Below are positions 49,251-59,150 of a DNA stretch of 64,000 bases, one piece after another. The notes below the pieces were generated by a model that was given only the letters and a program-made list of their open reading frames with translations, searched no databases and was not told the origin of the DNA. A program made the translations under genes and the position numbers. Numbering within the stretch: position 1 is the stretch's first letter; each line of letters begins with the position of its first letter. The stretch is from Diphasiastrum complanatum (Eukaryota > Streptophyta > Lycopodiopsida > Lycopodiales > Lycopodiaceae). The DNA is taken from positions 21,827,367 through 21,891,366 of the forward strand of contig CM055098.1 of NCBI GenBank assembly GCA_029204225.1, written 5' to 3'.

Positions 49251-49690
49251 CAGATGAAACAAAAATTCTTACTAACAGGATCGTGGATTACTTAGAGAAT
49301 AGAGTTTACGAGCTGTTCTTTTGTATTGAATCAGATTATCAAAGCAGGAGTCTTAGACTGTCGTGAAAGAGAGATTGCAAGAAACGATTAGGCATCTGTG
49401 ACAACCATGCAATCTTCCTAATATTGATAATTTGATATGAAGACAACATATTGCTTGAGTTCTTTGAAGCAATTGAACGCCTCTGACTTGTTCTTTATGA
49501 ACATGACTCTGGTAAATCAGGAGTAGTCATCAATGAATGTAATAAAATATAGAGCTTGACCCGAGGAAGGTACGCTCATAGGACCACATAGGTCATTGTG
49601 AATCAGTGACAGAATGGACTTCGCTCTCCTAGCCTATCCTCTTGGAAATTTAGTTCTAGCTTGTTTCCCTAGTAAACAATTTTCACAAAC
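49250..49690 (-). pseudogene. copia integrase core fragment
   Basis: Minus-strand translation: TVCENCLLGKQARTKFP (second Cys pair of the HHCC finger), LIHNDLCGPMSVPSSGQALYFITFIDDYS and FIKNKSEAFNCFKELKQYV, i.e. the rve core with its first catalytic Asp. Stops are present. Likely the missing upstream part of the fragment at 46,990-47,930. Confidence 0.75.
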
Positions 49691-49914
49691 AGTCTGATTA
49701 TTTGTAGAAATAGCATTGATATACATCGCATCTGTCTTAAGCCCCATATCATTTGCCATTGCCACCTCATCCCCCCCATCTGTCTCTATTCCACTTGCTT
49801 CATCTCCTGCTCGCTCCACTCTCATTTCTACTGTCACTGTTCCACTCACTTCCATTGTCATCCCCATAGTTACACATGTTCCCACCACCATTGTTTCTTT
49901 GCCAATCACCACAC

Positions 49915-50310
49915 ATCAATCAATTCAAGAACCTGCTAAGGCAAATGGCCGTTGTTCGATCTATCATAGACGATCAAGATGCAGTGATGCAACTACTTAC
50001 AAGCTTGCCAAGCTCATACGACAGCTGGGTGATGATCATCACGACACATCCAAAACTGACTCTTTCGAGAGTCATTACCGTGTTGTTGTAGGAAGACACG
50101 CGGAGGAACGAAGCCTCAAGTTCCTCAGCTGATTCTCACGCCTTGTACACCAACAAGAGCACGACTAAGCAGAAGAAGAAGAAAGGTCCAAAGCAATCAA
50201 AACCAGACCAAAAACCAACTCAGCACAAAGAACAGTTGAATCCGCAAACGAAAAAGATGTTGTTCTGCAGATACTGTAAGCAAAACAACCATGAAATTAT
50301 GGCCTTGAAT
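49915..50310 (+). pseudogene. copia Gag fragment (plus strand)
   Basis: VVRSIIDDQDAVMQLLTSLP and SYDSWVMIITTHPKLTLSRV are the UBN2/Gag core. After a frameshift near 50,088 come EDTRRNEASSSS, a Lys-rich linker (KQKKKKGPKQSKPDQKPTQ) and the start of a zinc knuckle, CRYCKQNNHEIM. It is inserted between minus-strand copia integrase fragments. Confidence 0.75.
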
Positions 50311-50845
50311 CTCTTGAAGCATTCAAAGGCTTTAGATTTATGCTTAATGAACATGGCTGTAGACCATCTAGAATAATTCTATGAAAGTGATAAAATAGAT
50401 TGCATCTCCTAATGACGGAGTTGGCATTGGACCACAGAGATCACTATGTACAAGATCTAATGCATGCTTTGTTTTGATGGAGTGCGATTTTGAAATTTTT
50501 TTCTAGAGTGCTTCCCATAGATGCAAGATTCACAAAAGAAAGATTTCCTATCTAATGAAGACGGAAAATTCAAATCATCAACTAAATTATTACAACGCAT
50601 ATAAGAAAGTGATCTTGTATTTTGTGTCCAAATCGACTATGCCACAGAACAGCACTGTCATTTACATTTTCATTAGAGATACTAGCTAATGCAACTGAAT
50701 AAGAGAGTGCATAAAGATTTTCGACTCTATTGCATGTAGTCAAAGTAGTATCTTCCTTGAGTATTGTACACTGCTCAGATGAGAAAGTAACAGTGTAGCC
50801 CTCATCAGTTATCTTAGAGACTGATAACAGGTTCTTTGACAACTG
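50300..50845 (-). pseudogene. copia pre-integrase/integrase fragment
   Basis: Starts SKNLLSVSKITDEGYTVTFS, continues SAVLWHSRFGH (His pair), then, after frameshifts, CESCIYGKHSRKKF and AFECFKRFKAI of the integrase core. It lies close to the LTR at 50,885, which would leave no room for gag, so this element too is deleted. Confidence 0.75.
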
Positions 50846-50884
50846 AGGAACATGAAGAATGTTTGAAACACAAATTGGTCTCTA

Positions 50885-51592
50885 CTATAAGCTGTGTACT
50901 CCATAAACCATTCCTTGCGAGAGTAAACAAGCACGATCAAACAGCAATGAAAATGCATTCAATCACAACATGCATTCATTTATATTGTACACAGATAAAA
51001 GCAAGCTGCTGTTATATTACACTGAAGCACAATACAAAATAGCAATCACAACAAAAAATAACGACGTAATTGAGATGCTCAAATAATGTGTCTCATGGAC
51101 GGAGCAACACGTAATCTGTGCTTGGATGATCTATTTATAGACTTCATCTGTGTATTAATTGCATTCAATGCTTGTCACCTAATTAGGAAAGCCGTTGTAC
51201 TTGGAAGTATATGGCTTTAGTGACAACTGTACACACAGTCAATAATTTAGCATCGTTGATGCAGATGAGGATGTCGGTGGAATGTTCATTGTTTATTTTA
51301 GATGACCTTCGAGATTTTTTCTCTCTTCGCATTTTTTGCAAGAAGTCAAAGGTGCCCCAAAAAGACGGTGATGTCTTTAAAATAGCTTAACGCATGAAAA
51401 ATAGATGACCTTTGGGAATTTTCTCTCTCTTTGTATTTTTCGCAAAGAGCTGAAGGTGTAAAAACAATTAATCTTTTGAAATATGAACGTGTCGCATTTC
51501 GAGAAAATGTGAAAAAAGCCGAAGCTGTTGAAAACATAGTGTATTTCTGCAGACTGTTGAAAAAGTAATGTATTTCTGTAGACTTGTTCTAA
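50885..51592 (-). repeat. copia-type LTR, minus orientation
   Basis: Inverted match to 38,691-39,340, including the TATAAATAG box (near 51,130 on the minus strand) and the duplicated GCGAAAAATAC-type units at the U3 end (about 51,310-51,460). Confidence 0.7.
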
Positions 51593-51984
51593 ATTAGTTT
51601 TGTGGAAGTCCTGGAAGATGGCCAACTCTTCAATGACTTCAAGTTATTAAACTTGACATCTGAACTTTGAAACTATGACAAGATTAGTTACCCTTTCCTG
51701 GAGATCAGCCGGAAGCCCGTTGTAGATGTTCTTCAAATAAATTGGCTATCTAAGTTTGTGATTCCTGCAGGTATTAGATGAGCAGATGTAGAACCAAAGT
51801 TGGTTTCACTTGACCCTAGATCAATGATCAATAAACATGCAGGAAGAATCATGAAATAGAAATTAGTCATTCACCGAGGAGGAAACTGTGGGCTTAATTT
51901 CCAAAAAGATAGAGAAGGCTGATTTACATCACTCAGAAAATGTATATTCCTAATACACTGATGAATTGAAGGTTAGCTCACTCA
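51593..51984. other. no recognisable gene
   Basis: Short frames without recognisable domains. Confidence 0.3.
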
Positions 51985-52759
51985 CCAATGGACCCAGGCC
52001 TAAGACTGTCAAAGGACCAGTGTCCTCAGACAAAGCAAGAGAAGGAGCAAATGAGAGATTACCCATACCATTCGATTCTAGATTCTCTCATGTATGCAAT
52101 GGTCTGCACTAGACCTCATATTGCTTTTGTAGTAAACTCCCTAAGCCAATTCATAGCTAATTATTGTATGATCCATTCAAAAGCTTTTGTCAAAGCCATG
52201 AGATACATTTGAGCTATGAAGGATCAATGCATCTGCTATGGAACAATCGACAATGACAAACTCCATATTCTTAGTGAATATATAGATGCAAGTTGGGTGA
52301 GAGATGCAGACACTCGTAAATCTACATCTAGATTTACATTCTTTCTCAATGGCTATCCAATCTCTTGGAACAGTTGTAAGGAAATCTCTATAGATCTTTC
52401 TTCTACAAAATCAGAGTATATTGTTACCGATCAAGCAACTAAGGAAGTCACTATGGTTGAAAAATTTGCTATTCGACATTTGTCTAAAGTAGTATGCTCT
52501 GACAATTGTTTTATGTGATAATCGGAGTGTAATTGTCTTATTGGCCAACGAGATTTCATTCTAGGAGTAAGCACATTGAATTTAAATATCATTGTGTCAC
52601 TAGTAAGGTTCTCAACAAAGAGATAATTTAGAGTATTGCCAAATGCAACACATGACTGTAGATGTATTTATTAAGGCATTGAGCATTGATGCACACAACA
52701 GATTTTGTGCAACGCTTAGTCTGAAGATCAAGGCATTCATGAATTTAGATTAAGAGGAG
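51985..52759 (+). pseudogene. copia RT end and RNase H
   Basis: YHSILDSLMYAMVCTRPHIAFVVNSLSQF (the conserved block after the RT domain) and, after one stop, RNase H: YIDASWVRDADTRKSTSRFTFFLNGYPISW, SSTKSEYIVTDQATKEV. It ends in a polypurine tract AAGAGGAG at about 52,752-52,759 directly before an LTR. Confidence 0.8.
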
Positions 52760-53110
52760 TATTGGATTTATTCCTTCTCTCTCTAAATCCCATAGTTAAT
52801 CTAGAATTCATTCATGTTGCTGCATGTTTACTCGCATTGTCGCACGGTTTGCAGGAATACATCAGAATCTCAAACATGTACATACGTGACAGTCAAACTA
52901 TCAAAGGAAGTCAAAGTATTGAAGCAATATCGAGTGTCGACTATTGACTATCGACAAACACTTGAATGTTCAATTCGAGCAACTATTGAATCGAACATTC
53001 AAACTTTTGTCACTCTCAGCTCTAGCTAATTCGACCTACTTGAATCGACAATTGTCAACTGTCTAACTAACAACTTTAAATAAAGCTAGTCACCTATGTA
53101 AGCTAGTTTT
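52760..53110 (+). repeat. 3' LTR start related to the LTR at 13,205
   Basis: Begins TATTGGATTTATTCC after the polypurine tract and parallels 13,205-13,600 (CTAGA.TTCATT, TTTGCAGGAATAC versus TCTGCAGAAATAC). The distal end is not identified. Confidence 0.55.
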
Positions 53111-53760
53111 AGCACTATTGAATTGTTTTGACAATGACAACACCAACCACAATCACGACTTGTCCAAATAGCGACTGCCACAACTGCCACCTACTTGGAT
53201 AGTGACAACCATGATCGCCGCCAAAGTCCATATTAAACAGCATGCGAGGTGAACAAAAAGAGTGTGAGAAGTTAGTTAAGAGCTACTATAATTAGTTCAT
53301 TATGCTCTCTTTTTTTACTTGTGAATATATGTGGAGGGTCACATGTTTAATCTTTGTGAATGATTGAATGTTTAAGCTTTGGTTTCCAACTTTGACGTTT
53401 ATATCTTGCTTCATTTCCATTTTTGAATCTTGGGCATGTATTTAGCCTTTTTAGAATGTATTTAGGCTTTGCTATAGTGGGGAGGGTGTTCCATCTCCAA
53501 GGCTCCACTGGCGATGTGATCGTATTCCTACTTGCCACTTTGCTACATCAACAGCCAAGTGTTCTTACCATTGGATTTCAATAGTATTTGAGAACCATTT
53601 TTTTCGTATTGGTCATACTTCTATTCGGGGATTATACATTGGTTTTATTAGAGAGTGCAGAAATGAATTAAGTGTTGGGGTTTATTATTATTATTGTAAT
53701 ATTATTATTTTTCTTGGTAACTTACTTGTTTTCACAATTTCAGAAAGTTTACGCTATCTA
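53111..53760. other. no recognisable gene
   Basis: Possibly the remainder of a diverged LTR. No reading frame of note. Confidence 0.3.
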
Positions 53761-53837
53761 CAACTTACAATGCATGTAGGCAAGGGAGCAAGTCAGAACA
53801 AAACATTGACTCGGTGCACACCCACTTTCAAACCTAA

Positions 53838-54223
53838 TCAAATCTGGGACCTTGAAAAATATGAGCTCACCTTCCAGACAAGCTCATATTTGTACTCTGT
53901 AGCAACACCTTCTGGAACTCTTCTCATCGACCTTAGTAGGTTGGGACCCCACCGATCTTTGCCGAGGATCCCGAAGCCTGTAGTATAACCGATAATCTGG
54001 TTGTTGTGATCGCCATCATCTGTGTGCGCAGGGTGGAGACCCTTGCTGAAGGCGAGCTGGTTCTTGTAGTTGTCTTTGTACCTGTGGCTCATGTAGTCGA
54101 TGCTGCCAGCTTCAATATCCCTTGCGCTCTTGTAATTGGTGATGCGCACGCGGGCCTGGCGGGATCCTTCGCGCGCGCGCTGGCCACGAGGGACAGGACG
54201 GAGAGCAGGACGAAATTAGTCAT
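53838..54223 (-). pseudogene. GC-rich secreted-protein-like fragment, frameshifted at a GC dinucleotide run
   Basis: From the ATG at 54,223 a signal-peptide-like start is read: MTNFVLLSVLSLVASARA. It runs into a CGCGCGCGCG run at about 54,171-54,180. After the run the long downstream frame (VRITNYKSARDIEAGSIDY … KGLHPAHTDDGDHN … GILGKDRWGP … RRVPEGVATEYKYELVW) lies in another register. A two-base length change of the run would connect them. The 5' half is clearly more GC-rich than the neighbourhood. I recognise no family. It could be a host gene fragment or a gene inactivated by microsatellite slippage. Confidence 0.4.
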
Positions 54224-54538
54224 GAGAGACTCCTCATGATGACTGATCATCGATCAATATGGACGATGACTAGTGATGCTATGTTGAAGAAGAGATCAAC
54301 GACATGAAAATTTGAAGGCACGCAAGAGTCGAGTGTGGCTCGAGAACTGTAATTTATAGTGAACTCTGGATATAATCCATAAACATGCAAAGCATGAGCG
54401 ATCAATTAAGTGTGGCGCACGGCCCAGGTACACGAGCATCGTGCTTATATGCGCACAGTCAATGATTCTTACAATATAAGGGTCAATCATTAGCAGTTCA
54501 TGCAATTTGCAAAGCACAAGCAGTCAAGCAGTCTACAC

Positions 54539-54745
54539 GATCATCATGCTGTTAGGATAGTGTTTTCAAGGTTAACTTGGATGATCAGCAGGTGTAATAA
54601 TAATATTTCCGATGATAATAATAATATTGCTGCCACACATCAAGTGCACTATTAATTGCCACTGCTGTATGGCAACAATATTATCATTACATGTAGTGGT
54701 CATCAAAGTTGACCTTGAAAAGACTATCCTAAGAGCATGATGCTC
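54539..54745. repeat. hairpin MITE-like inverted repeat
   Basis: Left arm 54,539-54,600 and right arm about 54,684-54,745 are imperfect inverted copies (CTTAGGATAGTCTTTTCAAGG on the right-arm minus strand versus GTTAGGATAGTGTTTTCAAGG). Inner parts also pair around TAATATTG.TGCCA. The whole ~207 bp could fold into one stem. It lies upstream of the secreted-protein-like fragment. Confidence 0.7.
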
Positions 54746-55170
54746 GTGCTTTGCCGCCACCCAACTTGAACGCGATGATTCATGGGATGATCATATTTTT
54801 CAATGCGACGCGACTCCGATGGGCTATGAGAGTCGCGGTCCCCGCTTGATCCAACAATGGAGCAGGGTAGATGATGCTCATTCACCACTCTTGTCTCCCA
54901 CTGCTTTCGAATGAGGATCTATGGCAGTCGCGTATCATCCCTTTTCCTCAGTGTTCCTAGATCTGGTCTGTGCAGGATTTCCGAAAAAATGCCAAGTGAA
55001 AATGGGCAGTTGTTACTTAATATTAAGGGTGATTCGTACCTATACGTCTTGCATCTTTTGTCATGTCTTGCTACTTTTCCCTCATTAAAATCATTTTTAG
55101 CTTTCTTTTATGAACACAAATCAATTGTTTAACATCACCTAATTTTTATGCTTCCATTTTTTTTTTCCAA

Positions 55171-55217
55171 TTTTTTTACATGCACCTTCGCGGATGCGGA
55201 AGTTGCATGTAAAAAAA
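55171..55217. repeat. short strong hairpin
   Basis: Arms TTTTTTTACATGCACCTTCG and CGGAAGTTGCATGTAAAAAA (minus one mismatch) around a GCGGATG-type loop give a stem of about 20 bp. Confidence 0.7.
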
Positions 55218-55338
55218 AATTACATGACTTGTTTCAAAGACTAAGAAATCACAATGAAAGATTGTTAAATTATAATTCAATATAATTCTAAACTCCATGC
55301 CATCATGCAAATAAAAAACGTGAAAAGATTCTTTTTAC

Positions 55339-55936
55339 CTTTGCATCAACAATCTCTATGTTAGTATTTACAATCAGCCCATCCGGCCTGGGCAATAGCT
55401 CCACCATCCTCTTGTACATGGACTTAACCATGGAATTGGTGGCATGCAAGAAATTCATTATCATGCACACAGGTGTGCAGCTTCTAGTAGAATCCACTTT
55501 CATAGATATGACGTGCACACTCCAATGTTTGCTGCCAGCAAATGACAAGCAATGAATTACTAGAATCTATAAGAGTTTCCAAAAAACAAATCTTACAGAA
55601 AAACAAATATTACAAGAAGAAATTATCTTACTTTGAACAGTATGGAATGATGAACATTGACGCCTCCTTGCTAGTGTGCCTGAAAAGCCTTGTGGCTTTC
55701 CTCTCTTTATTCAACAGATGCCCAAAAAATGGAGATACAACAAAAATCTCGTTCATGACTGTATATGTGTATTTATGTACATAGTATGCACAAGCGGATT
55801 CAACTACCGTGTCTGAGATATAGCAGGTCTTCTCTTTTAGCTCCCTACAATGTGGGTCTTTGATACGCATTGCAAAATCAATATCATCTATAAAACTAAT
55901 CCATCCACTGCCTCGATGACCATTGTTGCTGGTCAT
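55339..55936 (-). pseudogene. Ulp1-type (C48) cysteine protease fragment, two exons
   Basis: Exon 55,632-55,936 reads GWISFIDDIDFAMRIK (the equivalent of the W-L-x-D-x-x-I start of Ulp1 domains) and ends MFIIPYC. A canonical intron (55,532-55,631, GTAAG…GGCAG) joins it in phase to exon 55,339-55,531 with NKHWSVHVISM, giving the catalytic-His block IP..NKHW typical of SUMO-type proteases. A Lys-ending donor (AAAG|GTAAAA) follows at 55,339. The exon with the catalytic Cys is not visible below it. Such proteases are carried by some plant DNA transposons. It lies on the same strand as the transposase-like exons at 56.6-59.1 kb. Confidence 0.6.
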
Positions 55937-56511
55937 GATCTACATACTGCTGCACTTATTCAAGCTGATGAGCATGATCTGGTAGGTAAATCTGGTTATA
56001 TCTGAATGAGATTTTTATTCAAATATAGGTATTTTGGTTTTTAAGATATGTGACCTTTGCTCGTATTTTACAGGCTACTGTGGAGGTGGATGCCTTTGCA
56101 ACAAGGCAGAGATATTTGTGGGAAGGCCAAGGATCACGACAAAGAGGTTCATCCCTATCCCATTATTTGAAGTGCATTGTAAATAAAGAGATTTGCCTTC
56201 ATCATATCAAATTTTCTTCAGATGCTGCGACGATAATAATGGCAATTAAAGCGTTATCCTATTTCTCAAACGGGCATAAATACCCTCTGAATACATATAG
56301 AATTATTTTTGCGAAGAGAGACATTGTCATAAAAGTATTTGGCTATGTAGCTAAGGAAGTTCCTAAAAGGTCTTCCTCCTTAGCTGTTTTCTCTGGATAC
56401 ATTGACTTGAGCAAAAGAAGATCCATTGATTTTCTAGATCCATACGATAGAAAAAAAAAATTTCATGACCACACAACAAAGCTGATTGTTAAAGACAAAG
56501 AGAAACAATGA
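55916..56511 (+). CDS. possible two-exon hypothetical protein (167 aa)
   Basis: Exon 1 (55,916-55,981) ends CTG|GTAGGT and exon 2 (56,074-56,511) follows a TTTTACAG acceptor; the two join in frame. The predicted protein contains ATVEVDAFATRQRYLWEGQG, LKCIVNKEICLHHIKFSSDA and KYPLNTYRIIFAKRD, with a basic C-terminus. No domain recognised. Exon 1 overlaps the antisense start of the Ulp1 exon, which argues against one of the two models at that point. Length and clean splice sites support it; nothing else does. Confidence 0.3.
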
Positions 56512-56639
56512 TTTTGCCTTGCATTGTACTTGAAATGATGTGATATAATACATATACTTTTTTCGTCTGATATCATGAAAATTACTATGAGTTGAGTCTT
56601 GCATCAATATTATTTTCATCTATAAATTTTATGCCTTTC

Positions 56640-57495
56640 TGAATTTCTGATAATTTGTTGATCTAGTTTTATATCGGATTTGAACACGCCTGTAGAACCA
56701 TTGAAATAGCTGGATGAGGTAACTGTTTTTTTGAGATGTTCCACCGTGTTGTGTATTTCGATGAAATGCTACTTTAGCTTGCCAATGCGATTTCTCCATT
56801 CCTTGTGATGACCAAATACTTAGATTGTCATAAGCTTTTGCAAAAAACGATGCATGATGTTGTAAAATGTGCTGCAATATCAGAGATACAAATATTGTCA
56901 TATTAATTATTTTAAATTTAGCATATGTGCAATGAGACTATAATTCAAAGAGCTAGTTACATTGAAAAGAGATTTACCATATAATGCGTAATATGACCTT
57001 CACCCCAGATGTCTTTAACTGCATCCACAAACTCAATTGCTGGTTTCTCAATTGGTAGGACATCAGTATCAGATAGTTTATCTTTTCTGAGCAATTTGAC
57101 CATGTTGTCAAGCTTTGTCCAGACTTCAACATTTTTAATCCTCGTTGTTCCTTTTTCTTCAAAATCCTTTGTGGCATTGAGTACATCTATCCAAATTGAG
57201 TACTGGATTTTAGTCAGTTTTCCGGAATGATTTGATAAGAAATGATGAGCTTTGGATCCTCCTATGCTTAATTTGCATGGGATGTTTCTCGTTTTCTCTA
57301 AAAGCTTCTCATCCTTTTGTATTTTAATGTGTCCTTTATGAAGTCCCACTTTGATAAAACTTCTTCCAATCGAGCTATTGCTTTTTTGACTAATGACTCT
57401 AGCTTAGTATTACAAGCAAACCAAATATGAAGGTATATCAATTTTTTGATAATTCTAACCTCTCCATGTAGTACGACCGCAAACCTTCTCATCAG
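56640..57495 (-). pseudogene. transposase-like protein, C-terminal part, spliced
   Basis: Minus-strand exon about 57,495-56,978 reads NTKLESLVKKAIARLEEVL, (frameshift near 57,320) KTRNIPCKLSIGGSKAHHFLSNHSGKL, QYSIWIDVLN, VEVWTKLDNMVKLL and VKDIWGEGHITHYM. A canonical intron (56,872-56,977, GTAAAT…TTGCAG) joins in phase to an exon with HILQHHASFFAKAYDNLSIW, SSQGMEKSHWQAKVAFHRNTQHGG. The Y-M-H-x3-H and SQG.EK.H…HGG pattern resembles the C-terminal region of a widespread uncharacterised DDE-like transposase group. I cannot assign a superfamily. Confidence 0.5.
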
Positions 57496-58445
57496 TGGTA
57501 TCAAAGCCTACCTATCTTGTCATAATCTGACATAGACAAGAAGCTATCAGATCCAGGAGGCCAAGAATTCAGACAAACACCCATCAACGAGGGAACAGAC
57601 TTCAGAAGCAATGGCTTCAATCAGCAGCATGCAGAACAAGATCTGCACAATTCTTGATTCTTCAGGATCTAACTTTCTAGTCTGGAAAGTTAAGACATCA
57701 CTGATACTCAAGGGCGAAGGTTTATTCCCCTGGTTGGATGGCACAGAAGAGATGCCAATGACATCAGGCAAGGAACTACGCGAGTGGAGGGAGAAAAATG
57801 ACAATGCAGTAGCCTTGCTATCATCTTCCATCGAAGATAGTCTCACACTTGACCTGGCCACACTCTCCAAAGCTAAGGAGATGTGAGATGCATTGCTCAC
57901 AAGATTTCAGACAAAATCAAGAAGTCAAATCATGATGCTGGAAGATCAGTTGACGAATCTACAGTGAAATGAAAAAGACCTCACTTCCTTCGTAAGAAAG
58001 ATGAAGGATCTATTCTTGTCACTACATACCTCTAGAGCAGAGAACGTAGTGTCAGCTGAGAAACAGCCCACATACTTGTTGAGAGCCTTACCCAGATCAT
58101 TCCAAACGACAAGGACCCTGCTCGCGAAAGATCCTACCATGAACCTCGAAAAGGCAATTGTCAAAATTCGAGAGGAAGTTGAGGCCAGAGAATATTTTGA
58201 TCACAAAGATGGTTCTGACCAGGCCCTCTACGGCAACAAAAAAAAACCAAGAAACAATTTAAACCTAAGAGGGAGTCGAATCAGAGGCAGGATTGTGATC
58301 AGCAAGCAAAGGGAACAAGGAAAGGCAACTGGAAGAGCAAAGGGAGGTTGAAGCAGCAAGGTGGAGAAAAGAAGACTTGCATGAGATGCAGAAGAGACGG
58401 GCATGCAATTGATACATGTTGGCTTAATCTCAAGATTGAGTGTGT
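57496..58445 (+). pseudogene. copia leader and Gag fragment, no LTR visible
   Basis: Starts with a PBS-like TGGTATCAAAGCC (57,496-57,508). Gag from ATG 57,611: FLVWKVKTSLILKGEGLFPWLDG, DNAVALLSSSIEDSLTLDLATL, an in-frame stop, then LTSFVRKMKDLFLSLHTS, YLLRALPRSFQTTRTLL and IVKIREEVEAREYF. A complete CCHC knuckle (CMRCRRDGHAIDTC) sits near 58,378-58,419. Gag assembles particles around element RNA. No LTR precedes the PBS and Pol is absent. It separates two exon groups of the minus-strand transposase-like gene. Confidence 0.75.
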
Positions 58446-59150
58446 TCATTCATCTAACTTGAGAACTAATATCAATTTTTCAGCACTTTCATTTGTGATT
58501 CCATAAAACTTTACAATAAATCTCAGTAAATGATTCAAATCTACAAACATATTGTTGGTGGAATCATATGACAAAGTGCCATGTTTTGAGTTATAAATTT
58601 CATTGATATGGTAAGGAGTACCAATGATGTTTTGCAAACCCCTGTTTAACACATCCCTCTCTAATTTGATTTGAAAGGGCCAGGGAATAGGAATTTTTTT
58701 TATATGTACTTGTCCAAATGCCTCTTTGATAATTTTAAACATTGTGTCATATGCATCCCTGCTAATACCAGAATAATCACATGCTCCTTGTATCAATTTT
58801 TGGTCAATGATCTTGCCGACTTCGCCCATAAGGGCCTCTGCAATCTTGGACTTGATTCAAGAATATTGTTGATTTCCTAGTAGACTCGTCGTTGACTTGG
58901 CTGTAAGTACTGCACTCAAAGACTTTCCAATCATGTCTTTGTCTTTCAGATTTTGATTGGTGACTAAAGCTGATCTGCAAAATAAAAATAAGATTTAGAA
59001 AAAAAACAATTCACAATCATTGATGTGGTAGATGAAACAAAACACATGAATAGTTTGAAACATAATCTTACTTGAAAGCATATATTCTTTTTTTCCGTTG
59101 ACCCCCACTTGATGAAAGCTTTTTAAAATAACTCCTTTTTCATTTATTGT
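58446..59150 (-). pseudogene. transposase-like protein, upstream exons
   Basis: Exon 58,974-58,446 starts after a TTTTGCAG acceptor: SALVTNQNLKDKDMIGKSLSA, an in-frame TGA, then MGEVGKIIDQKLIQGACDYSG, YDTMFKIIKEAF, IPIPWPFQIKLERDVLNRGL and FVDLNHLLRFIVKFYG. A further exon ends at 59,072 with a donor CAAG|GTAAGA and codes a Ser/Gly/Lys-rich segment. These appear to be the N-terminal and middle parts of the protein continued at 57,495-56,640. No known domain was identified. One stop, plus the intervening copia piece, makes it inactive. Confidence 0.45.
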
